This document shows, piece after piece, positions 11,001 through 22,733 of a stretch of DNA of 64,000 bases. Every line of letters begins with the position of its first letter. The stretch's first letter is position 1. Both the position numbers and the translations under genes were made by a program. This stretch comes from Atherinomorus stipes (lineage: Eukaryota; Chordata; Actinopteri; Atheriniformes; Atherinidae). The notes under the pieces are model-generated. The model had not been told where the DNA came from. It searched no databases and saw nothing but the letters and a program-made list of their open reading frames with translations. The DNA is taken from contig JALJCO010001138.1 in the NCBI GenBank assembly GCA_023101725.1, forward strand, positions 360,409-424,408, written 5' to 3'.

Positions 11001-13695
11001 ACACTCCAAATGTTAAAATGTCTTTAATACATTCTTAATGATCTGATAACACTAATATAATGGCTCATATGAAGCAGTTTCAGAGATTTCCTGAAACTGC
11101 ACTTTAAATCTATAGCTTTAAATCAGCTCTGTAACATTGAATTGTTTCTTATATAATTAAAGTTATAGTTTAGATTTTTGAAACAATGTTGTGTGAAGAA
11201 TTATGGGTTGCCATTGTTGTGTCTTCAGTACACCATGTCAGACTGCAGCAACTTAGTTTATTAACAGAAAATGATCATTTGCAGGTCAGACTTTCATGAA
11301 AGCTGCAATTAACTCAGCTGAAAAATTTACACTGATAAATCTCTGCTGATAGATGTAATGACTGATTTTGGCTTTTAAATTTACTCTGTTTTATTTATTA
11401 AATCTTGTAACCAACTTATATAACTTAAATTAAGACAGATGACTCATCATCGTCATCAAAATCTGATCTTAACTGAACATCTACACCCAAATTTGTCTTT
11501 CTGCTTATACTCGTGTACACATTTTCAAGATGAGCTAATGAAGTGGCCGTGTTGAGTCACACTAAGTTGAGTCCTACACCCTTTTAGGCCTGTCACAAGC
11601 CCAAACTACTGGGAGAAAACTAAATGTTGCATCCAAAAAAAATGTAAAGAAGTCCAATTAGTGAAAATCTGTTGGGGGTAAGGTCTGGAATATGGATGGA
11701 TTGATGGATGGATGGATGGGGTTGAATATATCATATAATGCACTCTGCGTAGATTATAGTCTACTCTAGTCATTCCAAACTAAGGGCCCAAACTTACCCA
11801 AGAAAATTTCAGGGGATTACCAAATCATTGTGAAACAAATTAATGCTTAAGCACATCAAAATTAAGGTGCTAATACAGAGAGATCAATCTGTAAAGTTGA
11901 CGCATTAATTTTTTAAACAACGAAATTATTGCTGTGCCATTTAAAAATCCCAATTTTTCCTTGTTCCCCCTCGGACTACTTGTTTCCTAACCCCTACTGT
12001 AAAGGCTGCAAAAGTTGCACAAATAGGCTTTATGCACAGCTCCACTACTTCCTGAACTTAGTACTGCACTGTTGTTTCCTGTCTTTCATGTTTGGATGAA
12101 CTGATTAATCCAGGTGTGTCTGATCTCAGCAAATGGTCAGACACACCTGGATTAATCAGTTCATCCAATCTTGAAAGACAGGAAACAAAGGTGCAGTATT
12201 AAGTTCAGGAAGTAGTGGAGCTGTGCATAAAGCCTATTAGAACAGGGTTTCTCAATCCTGGTCCTCAGGGACCCCCTGCCCTGCATGTATTCCAGGTTTC
12301 CAACTCCACCACACCTGATTCAGATCAACTCAACTGCTCATCAAGCTCTTCACAAGCCTGCTAATGAGTCTTTCATCTGAGTCAGGTGTGTTGAAGTAGG
12401 AATATCTTGAAAGCTAGCAGGGCAGGGGTCCCTGAGGACCAGGATTGAGAAACACTGAATTAGAATGAAAGCACCTCAGACACCATCCTGTAGCTATATC
12501 TTTTTTTGTTTGCTGTCGGTCTGGGTCCATACAGGGCAAGTTCTGCGTTCGGATCTGGACTGTGGTCTGCTAGTTAGTGACCTCTGATATAGACTGTACT
12601 GGCGACTACATTGTTTCTAAGTGTAATAAAAAAAGACGGCACTCTTGTCTCAGCTTGGACTAAAGCACTGTAAACTCTCAGTAAAAGAAGTTAATGTTGC
12701 TGATATCAAGAGGAAAATGAAAACCCAAAATAATCTAATGCAATCTTTTAGATGTAATATGAATTTTACACCATAAATTGTGTTTATTGAGAACAGTCTG
12801 CTACAGTTTGTCCTTTCTAAAAAAAAAAAAAACCAACAAAAACAAACAAACAATCGTATAATTGCATGCATATTCAGACTTATTCAAACTCTGATTTTGG
12901 AGAGAGTGGCAGTCTTCACCCCCTTTGATAGTAAGTAAAGAAAGTCAGACTTCCTATAATTATTGACAGACATCAGTATTAAAAGTTTTAAAGGACATTT
13001 CAAATCAATAAGTATGCTATCAATTAAAACAATCAGTTTAAGGTTTTAAGGTTTAAGTTTTGATCAAGCATTAGTCACACAAACTCAATTAGCGGCCAAG
13101 AAAGAGTTGTACTCTTCACATACACCACCAACTCCACCCCTTTCAGTTCCTGCCAGAGGCAGAACGACTGTTGGCTGCTCCTGCGGCTGAGATTAAACTA
13201 ACAGAAAGCCCCCCCACCCGCTGCTGGGAAATGAAGTGTGTTAAAGCCTGGCGCCTTCTGCGTTCCTCAGGGGATTTGGTCAGATGAAGATTTAAGCAGA
13301 TCCTATTTCTTTGAGCTAATAAATAAATACTACCTTATCAACTTGATTGACAAAATGGCCATTTCTTAACCCCTTATTGTCATGATTTTTTGTTCCCCTT
13401 GTCTCCACATTCATTTCTTTATTTTGCTCCTCATCTACTGGTTCCCATCATCCTCTGGCCGCATACTTCCTTTCATCAATTCTTGTTTATTTTACCTTCC
13501 TTACTCCTTTTCTTTTTCTCTTCCCGGTCTCTGTTTCAGGAGGATGATGGTCTGCGGATGAGGAAGAGTAACGTCATGTCATCTCAGCATGCCTCTATTG
13601 TAATGAAGAAAGACGAAGGGTTGAGCGCCCGCACGGTGGCCCTCCTTGTGCTCTTCTTTGTTGTGGGCGTCATCGTGGGCAAGTTGGCCTTGTAG
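7909..13695 (+). CDS. vapb: vapb, exons 3-6 (3' part of the gene): VAMP-associated protein B
   Basis: VAPB is an ER tail-anchored protein whose cytosolic MSP domain binds FFAT motifs and tethers the ER to other membranes. Coding segments are 7909-8012, 9740-9820, 10628-10807 and 13540-13695, joined by GT-AG introns of 1727, 807 and 2732 bp. The product is the C-terminal half: the second part of the MSP domain (ending near DMPVENEKM), a variable linker, a coiled coil ([16 protein letters not shown] onward) and a C-terminal membrane anchor ending GVIVGKLAL. The 172 residues equal the length from Met72 to the end of human VAPB (243 aa). FFAT-contact residues equivalent to human Lys87 and Met89 are kept (KHKFMVQ). 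The EEDGLRMRK-like segment (EDDGLRMRK) and the tail favour VAPB over VAPA. Exon 3 begins with TT completing a valine codon, so an upstream exon is required; I saw no match for exons 1-2 in bases 1-7908. Confidence 0.95.
8793..9320. mobile_element. Possible hAT-like MITE with GATAC-rich ends
   Basis: Both ends carry dispersed CCAATACTxGT and GATAC motifs in opposite orientation (about 8797-8850 and 9230-9290). The style resembles the better-preserved element at 41603-42075. Ends are degraded and no target duplication was identified. It lies in vapb intron 3. Confidence 0.35.
9346..9370 (+). repeat. Poly(C) tract, 25 bp
   Basis: An uninterrupted run of C in vapb intron 3, transcribed as C-rich RNA and G-rich on the other strand. 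Confidence 0.95.
9740..9820 (+). CDS. vapb: vapb exon 4 (end of MSP domain)
   Basis: The acceptor ends TGTCTCAAG and the donor is GTAAGC. The 81-nt exon is in phase 0 and encodes 27 residues, [18 protein letters not shown] onward. WKEAKP.(D/E)[10 protein letters not shown] is the hallmark VAP block that closes the MSP fold. Confidence 0.95.
10628..10807 (+). CDS. vapb: vapb exon 5 (linker and coiled coil)
   Basis: The acceptor ends CTTACAG and the donor is GTAAGT. The 180-nt exon encodes 60 residues. The first half is a Ser/Met-rich linker unlike mammalian VAPB. The second half ([16 protein letters not shown], then RLREENKQ) is the conserved heptad segment that dimerises VAP proteins. Confidence 0.93.
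11697..11720 (+). repeat. (GGAT)n short tandem repeat
   Basis: ATGGATGGATTGATGGATGG-type run in vapb intron 5. Confidence 0.8.
12022..12238. mobile_element. Palindromic MITE: 102-bp inverted arms, 13-bp loop
   Basis: Arms 12022-12123 and 12137-12238 are reverse complements with about 5 mismatches in 102 positions. The loop is 12124-12136. The outer ends read AATAGGCTTTATGCACAGC. It has the form of a foldback MITE and lies in vapb intron 5, so the pre-mRNA would form a long duplex. Confidence 0.85.
12243..12457. mobile_element. hAT-type MITE, 215 bp, with near-perfect 8-bp target duplication
   Basis: The ends read CAGGGTTTCTCAATCCTGG and its complement (…TTGAGAAACACTG). Flanks are TATTAGAA (12235-12242) and AATTAGAA (12458-12465), 7 of 8 matching. 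The left duplication includes the last four bases of the adjacent palindrome, so this element landed on that element's edge. The family (CTCAATCCTGGTCCTCAGGG) is common in teleosts. Confidence 0.85.
13540..13695 (+). CDS. vapb: vapb exon 6 (last exon; end of coiled coil and tail anchor)
   Basis: The acceptor is a long pyrimidine tract ending TGTTTCAG. The frame encodes 51 residues from EDDGLRMRK to GVIVGKLAL and stops at TAG 13693-13695. The last ~21 residues form a single hydrophobic helix containing a GxxxG pattern (GVIVG), as expected for the tail-anchor and dimerisation segment of VAPs. Confidence 0.95.
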   Translation, partial: EDDGLRMRKSNVMSSQHASIVMKKDEGLSARTVALLVLFFVVGVIVGKLAL

Positions 13696-14840
13696 AGCGC
13701 AGCAGTTCTGTCGGCAGCAGCATGCTTTCGGGGAATAAAAAACAAACACAGCATCTGGGATTTTGGATCAGAAATGCCATATCTGCTGGGGAGGTGGGAG
13801 GGGTGGGGTGGTACTAGTTTTGATTCAGTCTCATTTATGTAAAAAGTTCAAAACAGTTAAGTATGAGAGCAAAAATGAAAAAAAAAAACGACTCATCTTA
13901 CGAACAAACAAACTGTTACAGGTCTTGCCTCTACATAATCATAACATAATCATTCGGACCTTCCTCCCAAAGGTTTCATGTATACAGATGACTTGTTTGG
14001 GGGGTGGGGGCAAATGAAACATGGTTTAGTTCTAGTGATTCAGACCAACAGATTTTCTAATGCCGGCGAGGTCGTGTTGGTGCGATTGAGTCAGTTTGCA
14101 ACTGTGTGAATGTCATTTTAGTGTATCGTCGTTTCTTTTTCTAAATGACAGGCCAGAGCCAATGTATATGAAAATGTAATTGCCCCACTGTACAGTATAT
14201 CCTGCTGTTCCTTCCAGTGAAACTCCCTTTAAGGAAGGGATTTAACACAAAGATGGTCTACACAGTTGGCGTTTCACACAGGGCTATCACACTGTCTCCT
14301 CCAGTCAGAGGCTTTGTAAAACCTTGTCTCTGATTGTAGAACAACCTTGATTGGTGTATGAAACACTAGCATAAGTGTTTTCTTTCATTGTGCCCTTTTT
14401 ATTTTCACCCTACTTTGCTCCCGTCATCGGTCACACAGTGCTCACTACATCCCCATTTGTCAGTGGGGGATTTTTGATTGCATGCATTCACAGAGTGTTG
14501 CATCTTCGCTTTTGAATCTAATTTAATTGCTTTTATAATGGTGATAATGTCATTTGAATATAGGTTTGCACATTTACATTTCTAATTTTTTTTTTCTCTT
14601 TTTGTGTTTTGTTGCAGTTTTGTTTTGTTTTTTCTGTTGTAAGGGTTGAAGCATTTAAGATTATTGCAGCTATCTGAATTTAGGATGAGATCGTTTCTGT
14701 AAATTCAGATGAAAGCCTTGCCTTGTGATCTATTGGGGCAAGTTATTCTCAGACCAAGATGGAGGTACATTAACTGTACATTAATATACAAAAATAGACA
14801 GAAGGTGCATGCAGAATAAATGTTTATTTTCCTGAGAACG
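13696..14840 (+). other. vapb: Probable vapb 3' UTR
   Basis: Sequence downstream of the vapb stop has no coding frame of note. AATAAA occurs 39 nt after the stop (13734-13739), probably too early to be the main signal, and at 14815-14820, followed by T-rich sequence. I place a possible poly(A) site near 14840. Further AATAAA motifs at 15274, 15525 and beyond mean a longer UTR is possible. Transcript data would settle the end. Confidence 0.4.
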
Positions 14841-17800
14841 TCTACAACACCAAATGTCCTGTAACAATATTTTGACCTACAATCAGACTTTTTCATTTTT
14901 TTTGTGTTATCGCATATTTTCCTACTGAGCCATACATTTGTTGCATTTATGTCTTATATTAGACAAATGTATGTCAGATTTGTTGGGTGTTTTGAAGCTG
15001 CCTTCACCTGCTACCCATTTGTTGGTTAGCTTTTTCTCTCACAGCTGCAAACATAAGTTAATTTTTGGATGTTTATTCTGCATTTATTTGTTGCTAATTA
15101 GTGTTCAAACATCAGTGCACTTGAAGTTGTGATCAATTTTAATGCACCAAGCTTAAAGTGTCTGATCTTCCTGCAGTAATTTCTTTTCTTTTGCAAAAGC
15201 AGGAAAGGAATACAGCCTACCTATAGCATCGAGGGGACCACATTGTGACACTGTACTTTTTACAGCATTCAGAAATAAACAGTAGGCGTTTTCTCAAATT
15301 GTTGCATCTCCAAATTTGCATACTGACAGGAAAGTGTCATTCTGCTTTGAATTATTTGAAGGGAAACAACTGTTGGTTATATTTTTTTTTCTGCTGTATC
15401 CAAATAGAATCAGTTAATGGTTGTTAGAAAAAGCAGGGATGCTGAAAAATGAATACAAATGACAGAAATGCTCTATCTTCTCCAGATGAGTGGGGAGGAA
15501 TGCGATGGATGGGTAAGAAAACAAAATAAACATGAGCGTGTTTCTACTGTATCTCTGTAAAGTTTTTGGATTGAGGATGATTTGCTGCTCAGAGGGAGGG
15601 CAGAGCAGACCTGAGCTACAATCCCATCTTGGGTTATTAAAGCTGGATCATATAGTACTTGCAGAAAGTTGTTCTTGTTTAGTTTATCCTGTTTGGAGTA
15701 TCCCAACATTTTACACAACAATAATACTAGACTATTAAATCAATAATTTGACCGTGTAATGTTGCCATAGCTTCCAGTGCAGTAAATTTGAGTTGTTTGG
15801 TACTCCAAGTAGGACTGATCAAACAAAAATAACATGTAAACACTACTTGATCCAGGCCTCGTGGTAAAACACACTACACCAACCTGTCCTGGAGTATCTG
15901 ACCATCACCGTGATTAATGTAAGCAGTCAAGAAACTGTTTTATATGTATATAAATAAATAAGTCTATCTGAGAAGATGATTAATATTCCTAGTCAAGTAG
16001 TCTGGTGTAAAGGAAAAAACAAAAACCAACCTGGTTGGACTATGTAGCATCTTAATAAATTAAATAAATAAAGCCCCTACCTAACTGTGTGAAGTTATTT
16101 TCTGTGAAGCTCACAGGCTACATTATGTTCACATTACATATGACGTTTTTTCTTTCTTTTTTCTTTTTAAAGTGTGTTAAGTTTTCCAGACAAAGATGAT
16201 GAAAAACAAAAAAAATCAGGTCAGATTGCTGCTGTCCCATTCATATTAAGCTCTGAGATCTGTGTTTTATGATCTGTATTCAAATGGGGTTTTCTTTTTT
16301 TCTCAAGGCAACCCTGAGCAGATATAACTGCAAAGGTTTTACTCATGTCTCCAGGATGATTAAACTATCCCAAATAACTTGTTCACAGTTAAAGATGTAT
16401 CCCTTTCTCCTGCTAAAGCTGGACAGGGAGATCCAAAGATCCAATCTAACTATTAAAAATACAAAATAGCGCACCACAACAATAAAAGACTTAATAGTTT
16501 GTTTAGATGAAGTGACTTCTCAGCACCATCAGACCTGCAGCCAGTTAAATTGAAGGCTGTGCTGGCTTACGAGCAATAAACTACCAGTTTGCTTGATTTG
16601 GCAGCGCTGCAATTTGCAGTGGAGTAAGGGTGATGAAATATATATAGCTGCACAAAAATTAATTACCCCTTGGATTTTCACTTGTGCAGTTGTGGTTTTG
16701 AGAGAAATAAAAATCCTGGTGATTCATCCAGTGTTATTGTATCAGTAACAACCAGACAGTGTTTCTGTCTGCACCTCGTGCGGACAGGCAGCAGATTGAA
16801 GCTTGTGTCAAGAAAGTGCCCTCGTGGGTCTGCACCTGGGCCCGGTAGCTCCTCAGCTGTTTGGCTTGGCCTCAGTAAGGCACAGCTGCATACTCAAATG
16901 GTGGAAAGCAACCAAGATTAATTTTACGTTTTTAAATTCAATTGGGAAATAACCTATTTCCAAGGTAAATCACAGAAGAATGCTTCAAAATACCAAGACG
17001 ACACAAATGATGAGGTCTGCTGCTCACCTGGAGGAGATTTCAAAGAGATGCAGGTGGCTTTTTTTTTTTCCTCTTCTTCTTTTTTACTTAATACCAGCAG
17101 AGATTCATGGATGTTAGTTGGCCAAGTAATAAAAATTATGTCATTTTAATATTTCTTCCGCAGATTGAACAAACAATATGTTAATTAGTGAGCTTTGGAA
17201 GAGCTGGTGGGTGGACTTTGTTTCCTTTGGACCGAGGGAGTCCAGCTGTTTCATCTTATTCTGGTCTTTATAACAACATTAGGCTAGCCAGCTGATGGCC
17301 ACAGCCTCACACTGAATGCACAGATATGAATGTTGTGTCAATCTTTTAATTCAGCTCTTGGAACAGTGTGAATCGGTGACTCGAATGAAATGTGAAGTTA
17401 TTATGTCGAGAGTGCAAACTGCAATTTCAATCTTGCGCCTGACTGATATTCTGTCACATTCCTTTAACCCGTTTCCTTTCTGCTGTATGAGCAAGACCAA
17501 TAAATTAAACCACTATTTTCTCCATCAAATACGTGTTTGCTTTTCCTCTGACCTCAAAGTAATGACATGTTAATACTCCCTTTGCTACATACAGTATGAT
17601 GACACAATGTCACCAGAAGATGTGGTCTGAACAGAAATTAAGTCTGACTGGCATTTCAACATAAAACACCCTATTCTCATTAAAAGGCATGTCATCAATC
17701 ATGATATTGTCCACTGGTCTAATGGTTAAACAAGACTTCCACATCAGTCTGAATATAGATGCAAACTTTGTCCCAAGTGTAACCAGAACAGACAGCAATT

Positions 17801-18202
17801 TTGAAAATGCTTTTTATTTACTTACTGTATGCTGATCATACAACATACAGTATTAATGACGTGCTTTATATGATTTCATGGGAATTTTTAGAAAGAAGCG
17901 ATCACAATCTGAACCTGCTTGGAACAAATAATAATTCAAGGTGTTCATTTTGTTGCTGGTTACTGCTTTAAAGTACATATAAGATAGAAAATATGTCCAC
18001 CTAATTTTTGGTGGAAATGATGAGTGAGCACTTTGTGTATGAAACACATGGGGACAAAAGCAGCTTACTTTCACTTGATATAACATGTTTTCTCATGTCC
18101 ACACACAGGTGATTACTTTCCACTTATTATCTCCTAAAAGAAGTACTCTTGTACTTCCACGATATCACATAATTTAAGCAGTATTTAATTCCACATTCTT
18201 AT
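14841..18202. other. Intergenic sequence downstream of vapb
   Basis: AT-rich with several AATAAA motifs. No recognisable exon, RNA gene or transposon end was seen. It may include an extended vapb 3' UTR at its left edge. Confidence 0.4.
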
Positions 18203-18500
18203 CTAAAAATATACTAAATAGCATAGTTTCGAGTAAATTATGGGTACTACCCACTCAGGACACTTAGATTACATTGGACGAGCAGTATGGAGGAATATTG
18301 ACAAGTTTTTGTGGACTTTTAAGGACCTTGTTGGCTTGGGCTCAATCTAACTCCATTATATGAAAGTTGGTTGGAAACGAGAAGTAGTCCTGATCTTTGG
18401 CTGCATATGAGATATTAAAAAAGTGCTCCAGAGTCTTGCTCACCATGACGGTAAGTGGAAAATAAAGTTAAATCATTCTGTGGGTGAACTATTCCTTTAA
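18203..18500 (+). mobile_element. Solo end of a TTAA-type inverted-repeat element
   Basis: TCTAAAAATATACTAAAT through GGTGAACTATTCCTTTAA matches the right arm of the element at 19472-23551 in the same order (GAGTAAATTA, CACTCAGGACACTT, GACGAGCAG, GGAGGAATATTGACA). It ends at TTAA (18497-18500). The other arm is missing. Confidence 0.75.
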
Positions 18501-19467
18501 GACTTTGAATTATCTTTAACTTTCATTGTATTAGTAAAACATTGAAGCCTGTAAAAAATCCTAAAGCACTTGTATAAAATGTTAATAAAGTTGCTGTATA
18601 CATCTGCTCATTGTGAAACCATGCAATTTCCCATAGTTATAATTGATGCTGTAATGAGTATTGTTTGCCACAGTTATTAAAGTACGCAGAGAGAAAAAAA
18701 AAACATCTGCTGGTTTATTAAGAAGTTTAACATCTCTGGCATGTTTATATGTCCCTTTTGTTTATTTTTCTTTGAAAGTTTCACAAGAGAAACAGAATAC
18801 TTGTCACAATATAACTGTTTGGCATACAAATTTACTATTTACAAAGGGCTCCCTTTAAGAGTTTGAGGGCCCTTATGGTTTATAAAACAGGACTTTGCAG
18901 CTTTGCCACCAAGGCTGGAGGCAGAACAGCTGGCAGAGAGAGATTCAGCCTGGAAGAATTTCATGATTTTCCAGAAGGAACTTTTTAAAGCGTAATTTTA
19001 ACCTTATAGAGAAATGTGACTTGATTTGAGAAGCCACCAGAACTGCCAGATAGCTCAGAGGGATGTTTCAGTCAAAAAGAGTCTCAAAGGTACAGTAGCA
19101 GATTTAAACCCTGAACTTTAAAGCACTTTGGACAACTTTTGATGTTTTGACCTTAATGGACTGAAGTTAAGATAAGAGATTAACTTAGGTTCAGGAGCAG
19201 GGCCACGCCTCAACAACAGTTCATCAACTCTGTTTTGTTGTCTTGAACTGACCCTTACCCATCCCTGTGCTCATCTATGATCAATTTAGCCTTCCCTTTT
19301 TTCCTGCTTTACCTCATCCATTCATCTAACCTCCTTCTGTCTGTCCTTTGGTCCATTTATCCATCAATCCTCCCCTCTGACCACCTGGCTAGGATGCCCC
19401 CCAATCTGCCCCCGCCTCCCCCATCTTGAGATGTCTAGATGGTTTCTTATCTTTGAAACAACAATTC
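18501..19467. other. Intergenic sequence, nothing recognised
   Basis: Between the solo TTAA-element end and the larger element. Includes a C-rich stretch at about 19390-19425. No coding or RNA feature supported. Confidence 0.4.
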
Positions 19468-20220
19468 TTAAAGGAATAGTACACCCACAGAATAATGTAA
19501 CCTTAGTTTTCCACTTACCCTCATGTTAAGCAAGACTCTGGAGCACTTTTTTAATATCTCAAATGCAGCTGACTATCAGGAAGGCTTTTCGTTATCCACT
19601 GACTTTCATATAATGGAGTTCGCCGGTGCTTGAGCCAAAAAGGTCCATAAAAATCCACAAAAACGTGTCACTATTCCTCCATACTGCTCGTCCAATGTAA
19701 TCCAAGTGTCCTGTCTGTAGTGTCCATAATTTACTCCAAACGACATCTTTTAGTACATTTTTAGAGCCTGAACAGTGCTTTATCCTTTTTCCTGCAAGTG
19801 CGCTGAAGCACGTTCTCAACACTACTGAAGCCTCTGCGTTCAGAGCCTACTCTGCCGATAATGAAATGAAATTAAATGAAAAATACTTTATTCATCCCAG
19901 AAGGGAAATTCAGTATTGTAAAAGCTCACTCTTTTTTTTTTTTTTTTTAAATAAACAAAAAAGTCAGTCAGTCTTGTTCTTTAGGGTGATGGCTGTTGGC
20001 AGGAATGAATTTCTGTATCTCTCCATCCTACAGCGAACCTGACGCAGCCTCGCACTGAACACACTCTGTTGATTCTTCACCGTGTTGTGGAGAGGATGGG
20101 AAGAGTCCTCCATCATCTTCATCAGCTTGTGCAGCATTCTTTTCTGAACAATCAGCTCCAGCGGCTCCAGAGCTATCCCCAGCACAGAACCAGCTTTCTT
20201 GATCAGCTTGTTTAGTTTCT

Positions 20221-21432
20221 TCAAGTCTCTGATTCTGATCCTGCTGCCCCAGCAGATGCTGCAAAGCTGATTGCACTTTCCACAATAGACTTGTAGAATA
20301 TCTGCAACATCTTGGTGCAGACATTGAATGATCTCAGCTTCCTTAAGAAGTAGAGTCTGCTCTGACCTTTCTTGTAGATGTAGTCAGTGTTGCATTTCCA
20401 GTCGAGTCTGTTGTCGAGCTGAACTCCAAGGTATTTGTAGTTCTCCACCACCTCCACCTCCTCTTCCAGGATGTAGACAGGACTATGCTGCTTATTCTTG
20501 CTCCTCCTGAAGTCAACAATCATCTCTTTAGTCTTGCTGGTATTTAAGATGAGCTGATTGTTACCGCACCATTTCACAAACTGACTGACCAGTTCCCTGT
20601 ACTCGGCTTCTTGTCCATCACTGATACACCCCACAACTGCAGAGTCATTAGAGTATTTCTGCAGATGACAGGACTCAGAGTTGTACTGGAAGTCTGAGGT
20701 GTACAGTGTAAAGAGGAATGGTGAGAGTACAGTCCCTTGTGGTGCTCCAGTGCTGCTGACAACCATCTCAGACACACAACCTTTCAGTCTCACAAACGGT
20801 TGTCTGTTTGTTAGGTAGTCATAAATCCATGTGGTTGTGGCGGAATCCACCTGGAAATTATGGAGCTTCTGACATAGCAAAGCAGGCTGAATAGTATTGA
20901 AGGCACTTGAAAAATCAAAGAACATGTCCCTCAAAGTGCTGCCTGACTGGTCCAGATGAGAGTGGGCTCTCTGAAGCAGGAAGATGATGGCGTCTTCAAC
21001 CCCAAGCCCATTATGATATGCGAACTGTAATGGGTCCTGAAAGGTATTCACTTGCTTGTTGAGGTGAGCCAGTAAGAGTCTCTCCAGGACTTTCATGATG
21101 TGAGATGTCAGGGCAACTGGTCTGTAGTCATTTGGTTCATCTGGTTGTGTTTTTTTAGGGACAGGAACAAGACAGGATGTCTTCCACAGCACAGGAACTC
21201 TGTTCTGTCTCAGGCTGGTATTAAAAAGGTGCTGGAGAACCAGACATAGTTGTTCTGAGCAGGTCTTAAGAACTCTGGGACTGACACCATCTGGACCTGC
21301 AGCCTTGTTCCGGTTCAGTTTCTCTAGTTGTTTCTTGACCTGGTCACAGGAGACAGTCAGGCTGGAGGTGGAGGCAAAAGAGGTCTCAGGATGTCCTGAT
21401 GTGGAGGGAGAGGAGGCTGTGCTCAGGTCCAT
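20221..21432 (-). pseudogene. Reverse transcriptase region of the Rex1-like LINE (inactive)
   Basis: The open frame of about 400 residues covers RT: KAAGPDGVSPRVLK, WKTSCLVPVPKK, NDYRPVALTSHIMKVLERL, motif A FFDFSSAFNTIQP, motif B STGAPQGTVLSPFLFTLYTS, motif C region QKYSNDSAVVG and NTSKTKEMIVDFRR. Motif C normally reads (F/Y)xDD; here it is YSND, so one catalytic aspartate is replaced by asparagine. The frame then breaks after SAISFAA; the C-terminal portion continues in another frame to about 19964. Polymerase activity is unlikely. Confidence 0.85.
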
Positions 21433-22061
21433 GACTGAGGTGCAGGGTGACAGAGTGGAGGTGGGCTCATGGAGGGTGTGTGGTGTGTTGAGTTGTCGGC
21501 AGGGGGGAACTAAACCTATTGAAGAACATGTTCAGTTCGTTAGCTCTGTCCAGACCTCCATCAGTCTGGTCCCCCTTTAACTTGAAGCCGGTGATTTTCT
21601 TCATTCCTGACCACACATCCCTCACGTTGTTCTGCTGGAGCTGCTCTCCAACTTCTTCCTGTAGTCCTCCTTGCACTTCTTAGTCTGTGTTTTCAGTTGT
21701 TTTGTGTGGTCTTCAGTAACTCCCTGTCTCCATCCCTGAAAGCTTTCTTTTTGATGTTCAGCAGCTTTTTCAGGTCACTGGTGATCCAGGGTTTGTTATT
21801 GGGGAAGCACCTCACTGTTCTTGTTGGACCGATGCTGTCCACACAGAAGTTTATGTAATCTGTCACACACTCAGTCATGGTGTTGATGTCATCTTCATGA
21901 GGTTCACAGAGGACATTCCAGTCTGTGGCCTCAAAGCACCCTCTCAGAGCATCTTCAGCCTCAGCAGACCAGGTTTTAACAGTCCTCCTAATGACTGGCT
22001 GCTGCTGAACGATGGGCTTGTAGGTGGAGGTGAGAAGAACCAGATTATGATCTGATCTTCC

Positions 22062-22733
22062 TTAAGGAGGCAGGGCAGAGGAGCTGTATGCATTCTTAGT
22101 ATTTCCATAAAATAAGTCCAACATCTTATTTTCTCTGGTGGAGCAGCTAACAAACTGCTGGAAAGTTGGTAACGTAGCAGAGAGGGAGACGTTGTTGAAG
22201 TCTCCAGAGATCGCCATGAATGGGTTTGGATGCTGTGTTTGTAGTTTAGCCACAACGGAGCTGATGACATCACAGGCTGTCTCTGGTGCGGTACCTGGTA
22301 TTATATAAACCGCTACCAGAATATCACAGGCAAACTCTCTGGGGAAATAATATGGACAAAAACTCACAGCTAACAGTTCAATGTCTCTTGTGCAGATCTT
22401 CTCCTTGATAGTGATGTGTCCTGGATGGCATCAACGCAGATTGACCAGCACTGCAATTCTGCCTCCCTTTAGCATCCCGCTGAGCTGTTTATTTCGGTCT
22501 GCACGGACTGTCAGTCCGGGATGTGTTCATGCAGCCATGTCTCGGTGAAACACGATACTGCATTCTCTGTACTCTTTCTGAGACCTTGTTAGCACTTCAA
22601 GCTCGTCCATCTTGTTAGCTAGCGATCTTACATTACCCATCACAACAGTTGGAAGAAACGGTTTAAATCTCCACCGTTTTTCTCTCTGCCTTACCCCTGC
22701 CCTGCATCCTCTTGTCTTTCTCCTTAACTCCAC
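22062..22733 (-). pseudogene. Endonuclease region of the Rex1-like LINE (broken)
   Basis: Frames at 22733-22527 (GNVRSLANKMDELEVL) and 22367-22062 (YIIPGTAPETACD, AISGDFNN) match the start and middle of an APE-type LINE endonuclease. GNVRSL..KMDEL and GDFN are typical motifs. They lie in different frames with stops between, so no intact domain is encoded. Confidence 0.7.

Noticed and set aside
13734..13739. AATAAA 39 nt after the vapb stop as the main poly(A) signal
   Set aside because: It would leave almost no 3' UTR; VAPB transcripts usually have long ones. Not excluded as a minor site.
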